Origin: Actinomycetes bacterium | GTDB taxonomy: Bacteria; Actinomycetota; Acidimicrobiia; Acidimicrobiales; Ilumatobacteraceae | Direction of reading: 5' to 3' | DNA: 64,000 nt | Assembly (NCBI GenBank): GCA_025356335.1 | Contig: JANXUF010000062.1 | Location: forward strand, 1 to 64,000 | In this document: one piece after another, positions 25,321 to 33,888 of the stretch | Layout of the letters: every line of letters starts with the position of its first letter | How positions within the stretch are numbered: position 1 is the first letter of the stretch | The notes under the pieces: generated by a model | Seen by the model: only the letters and a program-made list of their open reading frames with translations | Told to the model about the DNA's origin: nothing | Databases searched by the model: none | Made by a program: the position numbers and the translations under genes

Positions 25321-26361
25321 ATGGCACAGCAACTGAAGCTCGGCTACAACACCGGTTACTGGGGAAGCGGCCCGCCAACAGGCGCGCTCGATTCGATCCA
25401 GCAGGCCGAACGGCTCGGGTATTCATCCGTATGGACGGCCGAGGCCTACGGCAGCGACGCACTGACGCCGCTGGCGTGGTGGGGAGCACAGACGACGAAG
25501 GTGCAACTCGGCACCGGCATCGTGCAGATCAGCGCCCGAACGCCGGCAGCGACGGCGATGGCGGCGATGACCCTCGACCATCTCTCCGGCGGTCGGGTGA
25601 TCCTCGGCCTCGGCGCCTCGGGACCACAAGTCGTCGAAGGGTGGTACGGCCAGCCCTATCCGAAGCCGCTCGCCCGCACCCGCGAGTACGTCGACATCGT
25701 GCGTCGGATCGTGCGGCGCGACGCTCCGGTGGATGCGCATGGCGAGTTCTACAACATGCCGTATGCCGGTGGCACCGGGCTCGGCAAGCCGCTGAAGAGC
25801 ACTGTCCATCCGTACCGTCGGGAGATCCCGATCTACCTCGGGGCCGAGGGGCCGAAGAACGTCGCCCTTGCCGCCGAGATCTGCGACGGTTGGCTCCCGC
25901 TGTTCCTCAGCCCGAAGGAGGACGCGTTCTATCGTTCGTGCCTCGCCACTGGTTTCGCCGCCGCCGGCGACCCGTCGAAAGCCGAACGGTTCGAGGTCGC
26001 AAGCGGACTGACGATCATTCCCGGCGACGACGTCGAAAAATGCGCCGACAAAGTTCGCCCGTTCCTCGCACTGTATGCCGGGGGCATGGGCGCCCGCGGC
26101 GCCAACTTCCACTTCGAAGTCTTCGCCCGCATGGGGTACGAGGACGTCGCCTTCAAGGTGCAGAACCTCTATCTGCAGGGCAGGAAGGAAGAGGCTGCGG
26201 CGTCGATCCCGTTGGCGATGGTCGAGGACGTCGCCCTCGTCGGCCCGATGGACAAGATTCGCGGCGAAATCGATCGCTGGCGAGAGACATGTGTGACGAC
26301 GTTCCTCGTCAGCGGCCCACCTCAGGTCCTGCCGCTGTACGCCGAACTCTTCCTCGGCTGA
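25321..26361 (+). CDS. LLM-class F420-dependent oxidoreductase (TIGR03559-like), 346 aa
   Basis: Luciferase-like TIM barrel: KLGYNTGYWGSGPP, QQAERLGYSSVWTAEAYGSDALTPLAWWGAQT, LGTGIVQISARTPAATAMAAMTLDHLSGGR, LGLGASGPQVVEGWYGQPY. This pattern is typical of actinobacterial F420-dependent LLM proteins that oxidise or reduce alcohols or CoA-linked intermediates. Length is typical. Its 3' end overlaps the convergent TetR gene by 53 bases. Confidence 0.85.
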   Translation: MAQQLKLGYNTGYWGSGPPTGALDSIQQAERLGYSSVWTAEAYGSDALTPLAWWGAQTTKVQLGTGIVQISARTPAATAMAAMTLDHLSGGRVILGLGASGPQVVEGWYGQPYPKPLARTREYVDIVRRIVRRDAPVDAHGEFYNMPYAGGTGLGKPLKSTVHPYRREIPIYLGAEGPKNVALAAEICDGWLPLFLSPKEDAFYRSCLATGFAAAGDPSKAERFEVASGLTIIPGDDVEKCADKVRPFLALYAGGMGARGANFHFEVFARMGYEDVAFKVQNLYLQGRKEEAAASIPLAMVEDVALVGPMDKIRGEIDRWRETCVTTFLVSGPPQVLPLYAELFLG

Positions 26362-27016
26362 GCGGCGACGGCAACAACGCGGCGATGAGCTGCTCGGCGA
26401 TCCACAGGCCATAGGCGGGGAGCGTCCAGTGGCGTTGGTTCACGAGTAGGTCCCACAACTCGACGGAGTTGTACGTCCACAGCACGTCGCCGGCCTGAGA
26501 GGTCGTCACGTCCTGCCGTAGATGGCCTTCTGCTGCGAGATGCACGGCGAAGGCGGTCATGCCCGTGAGGCGCTCGGTCTGCAACTGCTGCCACAGTTCG
26601 GCGGCCCCCACGTCAACGGCCGCAGCGTCACGAACCACCAGTAGCAGCGGACCGATGCGTGGGCTCACGGTCGACAGATGCTCGCCATAGTCGATCAGTT
26701 TGCGGCGCGGGTCCTGCTCCGCCATGTTCCGTTGGACGAATTGACGTTGCAACATCGGGATCGGCTCGTCGTCGCCGACCACGTCGACGTCGAAGACTGC
26801 TTTCGCCAGAGCCGGCTTGCTGCCGAACGACTTGTAGATCGTCTCGACAGAGACCCCTGCCGCCGCTGCGACGGCCGCCAGCGTCGTCGACGCATATCCG
26901 TTGGTCACGAAGGCGTGGCGCGCCGCTGCGAGGATCGCCTGACGTTTGGCGCGTGCCTGTCGTTGTCGGCTGGTCGAGTCGTATTCGCGCTTGACGGGAG
27001 GCGTGGCTTCGTTCAT
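26309..27016 (-). CDS. TetR-family transcriptional regulator, 235 aa
   Basis: N-terminal TetR helix-turn-helix (RQAILAAARHAFVTNGYASTTLAAVAAAAGVSVETIYKSFGSKPALAKAVF, about residues 20-70) and a helical ligand-binding domain. ATG 27016 is chosen because the upstream part of the frame is the AT-rich promoter. The start codon sits 3 bases from a perfect palindrome (27019-27032), so autoregulation and control of the divergent 27088 gene are likely. Confidence 0.85.
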   Translation of the reverse strand: MNEATPPVKREYDSTSRQRQARAKRQAILAAARHAFVTNGYASTTLAAVAAAAGVSVETIYKSFGSKPALAKAVFDVDVVGDDEPIPMLQRQFVQRNMAEQDPRRKLIDYGEHLSTVSPRIGPLLLVVRDAAAVDVGAAELWQQLQTERLTGMTAFAVHLAAEGHLRQDVTTSQAGDVLWTYNSVELWDLLVNQRHWTLPAYGLWIAEQLIAALLPSPLSRGRVRRTAAGPEVGR

Positions 27017-27018
27017 AG

Positions 27019-27032
27019 TGTATTTAAATACA
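27019..27032. promoter_or_regulatory. 14-base palindrome, candidate TetR operator
   Basis: TGTATTTAAATACA is a perfect dyad in the short AT-rich region between the divergent TetR gene (start 27016) and the 27088 gene. Its place against the TetR start codon is typical of an autoregulatory operator. A further TGTATC half-site lies at about 27040-27045. Confidence 0.55.
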
Positions 27033-27087
27033 AGTAACTGTATCCAATTATTCAGTCCGGTCGTCGGACCATACAGAGGAGTACACG

Positions 27088-27423
27088 ATGCCATACGCAT
27101 TCATTCAGGACGTGCCTGCCAACGCCGAGATCTACGCACTGATCAAGGCGGAGTTGGGCGAATCGCCTCCGCCGGGGATGGTCGCCCATCTCGTGCTCGT
27201 CCGAGAAGGCGGTCTGCGCTACGTGGACGTCTGGGACAGTGAAGCGTCGTGGACGCAGTTCCGCGACGAGCGGGTGGAACCGGCGGTGTCAGCGGTGCTC
27301 GGCAGATTCGGGATACCGCACGAGCATTCCCAAGTCGTCGTCGAGGAGATAGAGGTCATCGACGCCTGGCTCGGCACGCCCGTCGTCGACCCGAGTGCAA
27401 CACGAGCTACTTCCGCAGCCTGA
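27088..27423 (+). CDS. hypothetical dimeric alpha/beta-barrel-like protein, 111 aa
   Basis: Short protein with beta strands and helices (MPYAFIQDVPANAEIYALIKAEL; HLVLVREGGLRYVDVWDSEASWTQFRDERVEPAV) reminiscent of ABM/EthD-like ferredoxin-fold proteins, which are small enzymes or binding proteins in catabolic clusters. Assignment is tentative. GAGGAG lies upstream of ATG 27088. Divergent from the TetR gene and so probably its target. Confidence 0.55.
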   Translation: MPYAFIQDVPANAEIYALIKAELGESPPPGMVAHLVLVREGGLRYVDVWDSEASWTQFRDERVEPAVSAVLGRFGIPHEHSQVVVEEIEVIDAWLGTPVVDPSATRATSAA

Positions 27424-27513
27424 TGCCGACCGGCCCCAAGTCACGAGATATCGCAGCGGCTGCGATCTTCGGTGACTCGGCCATCGATTCATCCTTCGGT
27501 CGTCGATTCGACC

Positions 27514-28737
27514 CTACGAGCGACGTGGTTCGCGTGGCAGCCCGAGGACGACCTCCCCGAGAATGTTGCGTTGTACCTCCGATGTTCCGGCGTAGATCGT
27601 GCCGGCGACGGCGTTGTACCACGTACCGAGCCATGAGCCTGTGGTGTTCGGGGCACCCGGGTCGTCGGCTCGGAAGGCTTTGAGGGGGCCGCGGCCGGCG
27701 CTGACGAGGGCGTCGGCGCCGAGAATATCGAGAGCCAGCTCGGTAGCGCGCTGGTGGTATTCGCTCCAGTACAACTTCGAGATCGACGCCTCGGGCCCGA
27801 GCGATCCCGTCGTCAATACACCGGTGAGGATGCGCAGTCCAACGAAGCGCATGACCTCGCAACGGCTGTACAGGTCCGCCAGCCGATCGCGCACGACCGG
27901 CTCGTCGGCGCGGCCCGTGTCCTTGGCGAGAGCGACGAGTCGGTCGAGTTCCGCCCGGAACAGGATCGGGTTGATCGCCGCCTCCTCGCCGCGTTCGAGG
28001 CCGAGCAACGTCGACGCCACCGCCCATCCACCGTTGACCTCGCCGACGACGGCATCGCGTGACGTCGTGGCATCCGACAGGAAGACTTCGTTGAATTCGC
28101 TGTCGCCGGACATCGCCCTGATCGGGCGTACCTCGACGCCGGGTTGATGCATGTCGAGCAGCAGGAATGTGATGCCTTGGTGTTTCGAAGCCGAGGGATC
28201 GGTCCTGGCGAGCAGGAACATTCGATTGGCCTCACGCGCCCGCGACGTCCAGAGCTTTTGTCCGTTGATCACCCATCGATCGCCGTCCGGCACCGCCTTC
28301 GTCGTCAACGAAGCCAGATCAGAACCGGAGCCAGGTTCCGAGAACCCCTGGCACCAGCGATCAGCGCCGTTGAGTATCCGCGGCATCAGCTCATGCTTTT
28401 GTCGCTCCGTGCCCCAACGCAACAGCGTGCCTCCGAGCATCTTGATCCCGAACGTGTCGTTCGGACCCATCGACGGAACGCCAGACCTGGCCAGTTCCTC
28501 GACAAGGACGACCTGCTCGAGTTTCGACAGTCCTGCGCCGCCATACTTCCGCGGCCACGACACCCCGAGGAAGCCGTGAGCGGCCATCGTCGCCCTCCAT
28601 GAGTCGACGAACGCATCTGCCTCGCAGCGATCGGCGATCGCCCCGATGCCGCTCCACCCCCGCGGCAGTTCCCGATCCAGGAACGCTCGGACGCGACACC
28701 GGAACGCAGCGGCGGCCTCGCCGTGCTGCGGATTCAT
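27514..28737 (-). CDS. acyl-CoA dehydrogenase, about 407 aa
   Basis: FAD-dependent acyl-CoA dehydrogenase fold: GFLGVSWPRKYGGAGLSKLEQ, WCQGFSEPGSGSDLASL (FAD/substrate loop), WVINGQKLWTS, and the C-terminal YAGTSEVQRNILGEVVLGLPR. It oxidises acyl-CoA to enoyl-CoA with electrons passed to ETF. ATG 28737 (MNPQHGEAAAAFRCRV) fits the family start; the longer frame runs antisense over the amidohydrolase. It starts 31 bases after the stop of the amidohydrolase on the same strand, so they are likely co-transcribed. Confidence 0.82.
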   Translation of the reverse strand: MNPQHGEAAAAFRCRVRAFLDRELPRGWSGIGAIADRCEADAFVDSWRATMAAHGFLGVSWPRKYGGAGLSKLEQVVLVEELARSGVPSMGPNDTFGIKMLGGTLLRWGTERQKHELMPRILNGADRWCQGFSEPGSGSDLASLTTKAVPDGDRWVINGQKLWTSRAREANRMFLLARTDPSASKHQGITFLLLDMHQPGVEVRPIRAMSGDSEFNEVFLSDATTSRDAVVGEVNGGWAVASTLLGLERGEEAAINPILFRAELDRLVALAKDTGRADEPVVRDRLADLYSRCEVMRFVGLRILTGVLTTGSLGPEASISKLYWSEYHQRATELALDILGADALVSAGRGPLKAFRADDPGAPNTTGSWLGTWYNAVAGTIYAGTSEVQRNILGEVVLGLPREPRRS

Positions 28738-28768
28738 CGGAGGGAGCGCAGCGAGTGCACCGCCGTCA

Positions 28769-29893
28769 TCACGCCGCCGGCGGCTGAGACACGTGGGGGA
28801 AGAGTTCCACGAATGCGCCCGTCGTGATGCGTTCGCGGACTTCAGGTGCGACGTCGTCGAACAGTTCATGGAGCGTCTTCTGCGTGTGCCCGTACGTGCC
28901 TTCGAGATGCGGGTAGTCGCTGCCGAACATGACGTTGTTGTAACCCATCGCCCACATCGCTGCGGGGGCGGTCTCATCGTGCTGGAAGCTGGCGTAGACG
29001 TTGGAGTACAGGTATTCCTTCGGCAGGCGCTGCAACTGCGGTCTGACGAACATGCCGTGCTGACGGTAGGCCTCGTTCATCCGATCGCCGATGAACGGCA
29101 CCCAGCTCGCCCCGCCTTCGGAGATCAGCACCTTGAGGTCGGGGTGGCGTTCGAAGACACCGGCGGTGACCAACTTCATCGCTGCGTACTGTCCACCGTA
29201 GGTGGTCTGTACGTAGTTGAGTATCGCTCCGCCCGGCCCGCGGAACGCCGCAGCCTGGTCGCCTCCATCGGTACCGATATGGAAACCGACGACCATGCCG
29301 GCCTCTTCCGCTGCCGCCCAGAGCGGTTCCCATGACTTGTCGTTGTAGTCGCGGGTGCCCTGAGGATTGCCGGTCGGCAGGCTGATGATGTGCAATCCGA
29401 CGTCGGCTGCGTGCAGACACTCGGCAACAGCGTCTTCGACCTGCAGCATCGGCATCAGCGCCGAGGGTACGAGTCGGTCGGGCGCAATCGACTGGATCTC
29501 CGAAGCGAGCCATTCGTTCTCCGCACGAGCCGCATCGCGGATCAGCTGCGGATCATCGATCAGCGAGCACCACAGTCCGATCGACTGGTACATCACCTCG
29601 CCCCAGATACCTTCCTCGTCGAGGTCGGTGAGGCGCAGATTGACATCTCGTGAGCCAGGTGGCCTGTGCGACATCTCGATGATCGTCTCTCCGGTGGCGC
29701 CCTTGCTGGTGAACGTCTTGGGAACGGAACGGGTGAAGCTCTTGCCATCGACCGTCACGAGTTCTTCGTCGTCGGAGATCATCTCGGTACGCGGCATGCG
29801 ATCAGCCTGAGCCACCGGCATGATCTGGTGCCACAGATCTGCGGGCTCGAGAAAGTGCGAATCGCCTGAATGGGCCCAGATCTTGTCGCTCAT
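28769..29893 (-). CDS. amidohydrolase_2 (ACMSD-like) family protein, 374 aa
   Basis: TIM-barrel metal hydrolase of the amidohydrolase_2 group: an N-terminal DSHFLEP in place of the usual DxH, GFHIGTDGG, ISEGGASWVPFIGDRM and NVMFGSDYPHLEG with the conserved Asp. Members decarboxylate or hydrate aromatic or cyclic acids (ACMSD, gamma-resorcylate decarboxylase), or open rings. A second member is at 47923. Probably co-transcribed with the acyl-CoA dehydrogenase downstream. Confidence 0.8.
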   Translation of the reverse strand: MSDKIWAHSGDSHFLEPADLWHQIMPVAQADRMPRTEMISDDEELVTVDGKSFTRSVPKTFTSKGATGETIIEMSHRPPGSRDVNLRLTDLDEEGIWGEVMYQSIGLWCSLIDDPQLIRDAARAENEWLASEIQSIAPDRLVPSALMPMLQVEDAVAECLHAADVGLHIISLPTGNPQGTRDYNDKSWEPLWAAAEEAGMVVGFHIGTDGGDQAAAFRGPGGAILNYVQTTYGGQYAAMKLVTAGVFERHPDLKVLISEGGASWVPFIGDRMNEAYRQHGMFVRPQLQRLPKEYLYSNVYASFQHDETAPAAMWAMGYNNVMFGSDYPHLEGTYGHTQKTLHELFDDVAPEVRERITTGAFVELFPHVSQPPAA

Positions 29894-30011
29894 GGGCTGA
29901 TCGTAGCCCGATGGGTGAAATGAGTAGACCCACCGGTGGAGAACGGCGTTCCCCCGGATAGACGGATTGCGCCAGCGGACAGGCCGACGTCGGTCAGGAG
30001 CCCACGGGGTG

Positions 30012-30040
30012 CTATATAGTTTAATCCATATACTGAATTA
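30012..30040 (+). promoter_or_regulatory. AT-rich promoter/operator region of the double CoA-transferase gene
   Basis: CTATATAGTTTAATCC and ATATACTGAATTA stand out in otherwise GC-rich DNA 17-45 bases before GTG 30057. TATACT (30029-30034) could be a -10 hexamer. The 15-mer 30026-30040 matches the element at 33410-33424 at 12 of 15 positions, suggesting shared control within the island. Confidence 0.45.
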
Positions 30041-30056
30041 GGTTTTTGGGGGAACA

Positions 30057-32465
30057 GTGACTGGAATCTGCGAATCGCTCAACGTGCTCGAGATCGGATC
30101 GGGCAGCATCGCTGCGTCCATCGCCGGAATGGTGCTGGCTGATGCCGGTGCACGAGTCGTCAAGGTCGAACCGCCAAACGGCGACCGCCTGCGCGTGCTC
30201 AACCCGAGCGGGTTTCTCGTCTGGAACCGCGGGAAGGAGAGCGTGATCGACGACCTCCGCACGGCAGCCGGGCAGGACGAGTTCCGGTCGATGGCCGCCG
30301 TCGCCGATGTCGTGATCTCCGGCTTCGCGCCAGGCACCGTCGAGCGCTGGGGCATCAGCGCCGAAGCGCTGCGCGCCGCAAACCCGAAGCTCGTGCATTG
30401 CGCGATCAGCGCGTTCGGTCGGAACGGTCCGTACTCCCAGATCAAGGGATATGACTCGCTCGTCGCTGCGAAGACGGGGCTGTGGTCGAGAGGCGCGTTC
30501 GGCCACCGTCCCGGCGCGATCATGTATCCCGTGCCGTGGGGCAGTTTCGGAGCGGGGATGCAGTCCGTCGCCGGAATCCTCGGCGCCCTACTGGTACGCG
30601 AGCAGACCGGGAGAGGCCAGAGCATCGATGCAACACTGTTCGCCGGAATCGATCCGCTCGACTATTTCGTGGCCACCATCGTCCAACTGATGGCCAAGAA
30701 GGGCGAAACACCCGCAGGGGACGCCCGCTCGGCAACGGCAGCAAGTCGCTACGGAGTGCTGGTCGTGACCAGGGACGGCCGATTCGTGCAGACGTCGACG
30801 TTGCTGCCGCATCAGGGCCGGGCGCTGTGCGAGATCGCCGGAGTCGGCGACATCTTGAGTGAACCCCGCTTCAGTCGTCTGCCGATGTTCGACAACGCCG
30901 ATGACGCGCAGGCATTCGAGGACATCCTCATCGAGGCCTTCCGACGCCAGGATCTCGATCATTGGCTCCCGTTACTGCTTGCCAGCCCTGATGTCGCGTT
31001 CGAGGTCGCGGTCACCTCCGAGGAAGCCCTCGACCATCCGCAATTCGTCCACAACGGAGATGTCATCACCGTCGATGATCCCGTCCTCGGCCCCGTTCGC
31101 CAAGTCGGCCCCCTGTGCCATGCTGCGGAGTCGCCGCTCGTGGTCGAGCGCTCAGCTCCCCCGCTCGGCGCCAACGCAGGGCCGCTCGTCTCCACCCCGG
31201 CTCCACTCGGCGGTCATCCGGTACCGACACACCCGTTCTCCGGGATCACGATCGTCGAGTTCGGCTACTTCTATGCGATGCCGTATGGCGTTGCGATGGC
31301 GGCTGCGCTCGGCGCCAGGGTCGTCAAGATCGAAGATGCCAGCGGTGACCCACACCGCACATCGTTCGGGCAGGACGTCGCCTCCAACAAGACGACGGCA
31401 GGCAAGGAGAGCCTGTCGATCGACCTGCGGACGGAGGAGGGACGGGCCATCGCCCACCGCTTGATCGAGAGCGCCGATGTCTTCATCACCGGGTTTCGTA
31501 GCGGTGTACCAGCCAAGCTCGGTTTGGGGTACGACGAACTGCGGGCGATCAACCCGAGGCTCGTCTACATCCACGCGAGCGGCTACGGCACCGATGGACC
31601 GTACGCGCACAGGGCGCTCTACGCCCAGGCCGCACAGGCGGTTGCCGGCAGCTTCGGTCGTCAAGTCGGATACTGGTCGGATCCGTCGCTGAACATCGAT
31701 ATGAGCGTGCCCGAACTGCAGGCGATCGTCATCCCCAGACTCGGTCAGGTCGTCGACGGCGACTCGAATGCCGCGCTCATCGTGCTGGCCTCACTCGCGC
31801 TGGCGCTGTACGACCAACAGCGCACCGGGCGTGGCCAATTCATCCGAACATCGATGATCGCCGGGAACGCCTGGTGCTACTCCGACGACTTCTGCACGTA
31901 CGCAGGCAAGCCGCGCACTCCGTTGTGCGACGACGAGTACCTCGGTACAGCCGCACTGGATCGCGTGTACCCGGCTGCTGACGGGACGTGGGTCTGCCTG
32001 GCCGTGCGCACCGACGCCGAGTTCAGCGCCCTCGCCGAACTGCTCGGCGTGACGGAATTGTCGGACGATCCACAGTTCGCAGACGCTGCAGCACGCGCTT
32101 CGAACGACGAGTCACTCGTCAAGACGCTCGCCGCCTGCTTCGTTTCGCGTTCATCACAGGAATGGGAAGCTGCGAGTCTGTCCGCCGGCGTCGGGTGCGT
32201 GGCGGTGAACATGGCCGGTCAACCGGTCTTCACGAGCTTCGACCCCGGCCTTCGGGAGGCAGGCTTGACCGTCGGCTACACCCATCCGCTCTTCGGTGAA
32301 CTCGTTCGGGCCGCACCGCCGTTGACGTTCTCGGAGACACCTGGGCGGGTTGCGCCGCCGTGCGTTCGCGGCGAGCACAACCACACCATTCTCAGCGAAC
32401 TCGGGTTCGACGACGCCGGCATCGCCCGACTGGAAGCCGCCGGCGTCGTGATCCCGTCGTCCTGA
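30057..32465 (+). CDS. tandem (two-domain) CaiB/BaiF family III CoA-transferase, 802 aa
   Basis: Two complete CoA-transferase III units are fused: residues about 5-380 (LNVLEIGSGSIAASIAGMVLADAGARVVKVEPP…) and about 395-790 (ITIVEFGYFYAMPYGVAMAAALGARVVKIED…). Family III enzymes move CoA between carboxylic acids through an aspartyl-CoA thioester (Asp169 in formyl-CoA transferase). Aligning on the downstream TGRGQ motif, that Asp is present in the second unit (D569) but replaced by Ser in the first (S163). GTG 30057 has GGGGGAA upstream. It could activate the substrate at the expense of another acyl-CoA. Confidence 0.85.
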   Translation: MTGICESLNVLEIGSGSIAASIAGMVLADAGARVVKVEPPNGDRLRVLNPSGFLVWNRGKESVIDDLRTAAGQDEFRSMAAVADVVISGFAPGTVERWGISAEALRAANPKLVHCAISAFGRNGPYSQIKGYDSLVAAKTGLWSRGAFGHRPGAIMYPVPWGSFGAGMQSVAGILGALLVREQTGRGQSIDATLFAGIDPLDYFVATIVQLMAKKGETPAGDARSATAASRYGVLVVTRDGRFVQTSTLLPHQGRALCEIAGVGDILSEPRFSRLPMFDNADDAQAFEDILIEAFRRQDLDHWLPLLLASPDVAFEVAVTSEEALDHPQFVHNGDVITVDDPVLGPVRQVGPLCHAAESPLVVERSAPPLGANAGPLVSTPAPLGGHPVPTHPFSGITIVEFGYFYAMPYGVAMAAALGARVVKIEDASGDPHRTSFGQDVASNKTTAGKESLSIDLRTEEGRAIAHRLIESADVFITGFRSGVPAKLGLGYDELRAINPRLVYIHASGYGTDGPYAHRALYAQAAQAVAGSFGRQVGYWSDPSLNIDMSVPELQAIVIPRLGQVVDGDSNAALIVLASLALALYDQQRTGRGQFIRTSMIAGNAWCYSDDFCTYAGKPRTPLCDDEYLGTAALDRVYPAADGTWVCLAVRTDAEFSALAELLGVTELSDDPQFADAAARASNDESLVKTLAACFVSRSSQEWEAASLSAGVGCVAVNMAGQPVFTSFDPGLREAGLTVGYTHPLFGELVRAAPPLTFSETPGRVAPPCVRGEHNHTILSELGFDDAGIARLEAAGVVIPSS

Positions 32466-32494
32466 CCGAGCACCGATCAGTTCGACGGACCGGA

Positions 32495-33403
32495 TCAGTT
32501 CGACGGATAGACGCCGCCCGGGCCGGCATTCGGCAGTGAATCGGCAAGCAGACCACGCATCACCGCGTCGACGTCGCCAGGATCATCGACCGGTTCCGCC
32601 GAAGGGCCCCGGTGCCAACCCTGGGCGACGGCCCACAGTCTCCCGGACACCTGGAATATTCTTCCGGTGACACCGGCGGACTGCGGAGATGCGAGCCAAC
32701 TGGTCAACACGGCGACCCAACGCGGATCGACTTTTGCCTGCTCTGCCTCGGCGCCCTGCGTCAGGGCCAGACCCTCGGTCATGCGTGTGAGCGCTATCGG
32801 TGAAATGGCATTCACTGTCACGCCGTAGCGCTCCAACTCCATGGCGGCGATGATCGTCAGACCTGCCAGGCCGGCTTTTGCGGCGCCGTAGTTCGACTGT
32901 CCAGCGGTTCCGAACAGCCCGGAGCCCGACGTCGTATTGATGATTCGCGCATCATTGGGCAGTCCGGCCTTGGTGCGCTCCCTCCAGTAGGTCGCAGCCC
33001 ATCGGCTGCATGCAAAAGCGCCCTTGAGGTGCACTCGGATCACCGAGTCCCAATCGTCCTCTGTCATGTTGACGAGGACCCGGTCACGCAGGATGCCTGC
33101 GTTGTTGATGAGGACATGCAGATCCCCGAACGCCTCCACGGCATCGTTGATCACCTGCTGCGCTCCCTGCCAGGTGGAGATGTCGCTGGTGTTGGCAACT
33201 GCTCTGCCGCCTTGGCCAGTGATCTCGTCGACCACCGCCTGGGCGGCACCCGTATCGGCGCCTTCGCCGTCCAGTGTCGCGCCGACATCGTTGACGACGA
33301 CCGAGGCACCCTGTTCAGCCAATACGAGTGCGTGCTGGCGTCCTATCCCTCCGCCGGCACCGGTAACGATACACACGCGGTCCTGGCATATTTTGCTATT
33401 CAT
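32495..33403 (-). CDS. SDR family 3-hydroxyacyl-CoA dehydrogenase-like protein, 302 aa
   Basis: Classical SDR with TGAGGGIG, NNAG, SerTyrLys (INTTSGSGLF ... YGAAK) and an N-terminal segment VVNDVGATLDGEGADTGAAQAVVDEI that resembles the SDR part of peroxisomal multifunctional enzyme 2. That suggests oxidation of a 3-hydroxyacyl-CoA. A close paralogue lies at 49208. ATG 33403 is immediately next to the AGTATACT dyad. Last gene of the reverse-strand run 36325-32495. Confidence 0.8.
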   Translation of the reverse strand: MNSKICQDRVCIVTGAGGGIGRQHALVLAEQGASVVVNDVGATLDGEGADTGAAQAVVDEITGQGGRAVANTSDISTWQGAQQVINDAVEAFGDLHVLINNAGILRDRVLVNMTEDDWDSVIRVHLKGAFACSRWAATYWRERTKAGLPNDARIINTTSGSGLFGTAGQSNYGAAKAGLAGLTIIAAMELERYGVTVNAISPIALTRMTEGLALTQGAEAEQAKVDPRWVAVLTSWLASPQSAGVTGRIFQVSGRLWAVAQGWHRGPSAEPVDDPGDVDAVMRGLLADSLPNAGPGGVYPSN

Positions 33404-33409
33404 ACTACT

Positions 33410-33424
33410 GAGTATACTGTATTA
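33410..33424. promoter_or_regulatory. AGTATACT dyad in front of the SDR gene
   Basis: GAGTATACTGTATTA in the 41-base gap between the thioesterase stop and the SDR start. The core AGTATACT (33411-33418) is a perfect dyad and matches cores at 36352 and 55748. It could be an operator or the -10 region of a local promoter for the SDR gene. Confidence 0.4.
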
Positions 33425-33444
33425 TCACACCCGGATCAGGGCCT

Positions 33445-33888
33445 TCACGGCCGCATCGAGGTCACGATTGCCTCGGCAACGAGCTTCCCCGAGGCGTCGC
33501 GGATACGCACCTCCGACACCTGGATCCGCCTGCCGGGCTTGATGCACTGACCTGTCGCCGTGAGATCTGTCGTGGCTATGGCGAGGTAGCTGATGTTCAT
33601 CGATACGGTCGCAAGAAACCCCGCCTCGCCGACGGCGGCCAGCGATGCCGCCGTTCCGCACGTGTCGGCGAGCGAGGCGACGATCCCGCCATGCAGCCCA
33701 TCGGTCGAGTTTCGGAACTGCTCGGCATACGGCAGGACCATCACCACCATCTCGTCGGTCCATGTCGTCACCTGCAACCCGCAGACTGCGTTGAAGCGCA
33801 CCTTCGACTCGAAGTGGCGGGCCTGGCGCTGCCACCTGATCGATTGATCCGACGGCAGTGGGTCATTCGCGTCGATCACAGGATTCAT
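33445..33888 (-). CDS. PaaI-type hotdog thioesterase, 147 aa
   Basis: Hotdog-fold segment DGLHGGIVASLADTCGTAASLAAVG contains the HGG-x(n)-D pattern of PaaI/YbgC-type acyl-CoA thioesterases. ATG 33888 overlaps the upstream dehydrogenase stop by ATGA, so translation is coupled. It probably hydrolyses stalled CoA esters formed by the pathway. Length is normal. Confidence 0.78.
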   Translation of the reverse strand: MNPVIDANDPLPSDQSIRWQRQARHFESKVRFNAVCGLQVTTWTDEMVVMVLPYAEQFRNSTDGLHGGIVASLADTCGTAASLAAVGEAGFLATVSMNISYLAIATTDLTATGQCIKPGRRIQVSEVRIRDASGKLVAEAIVTSMRP

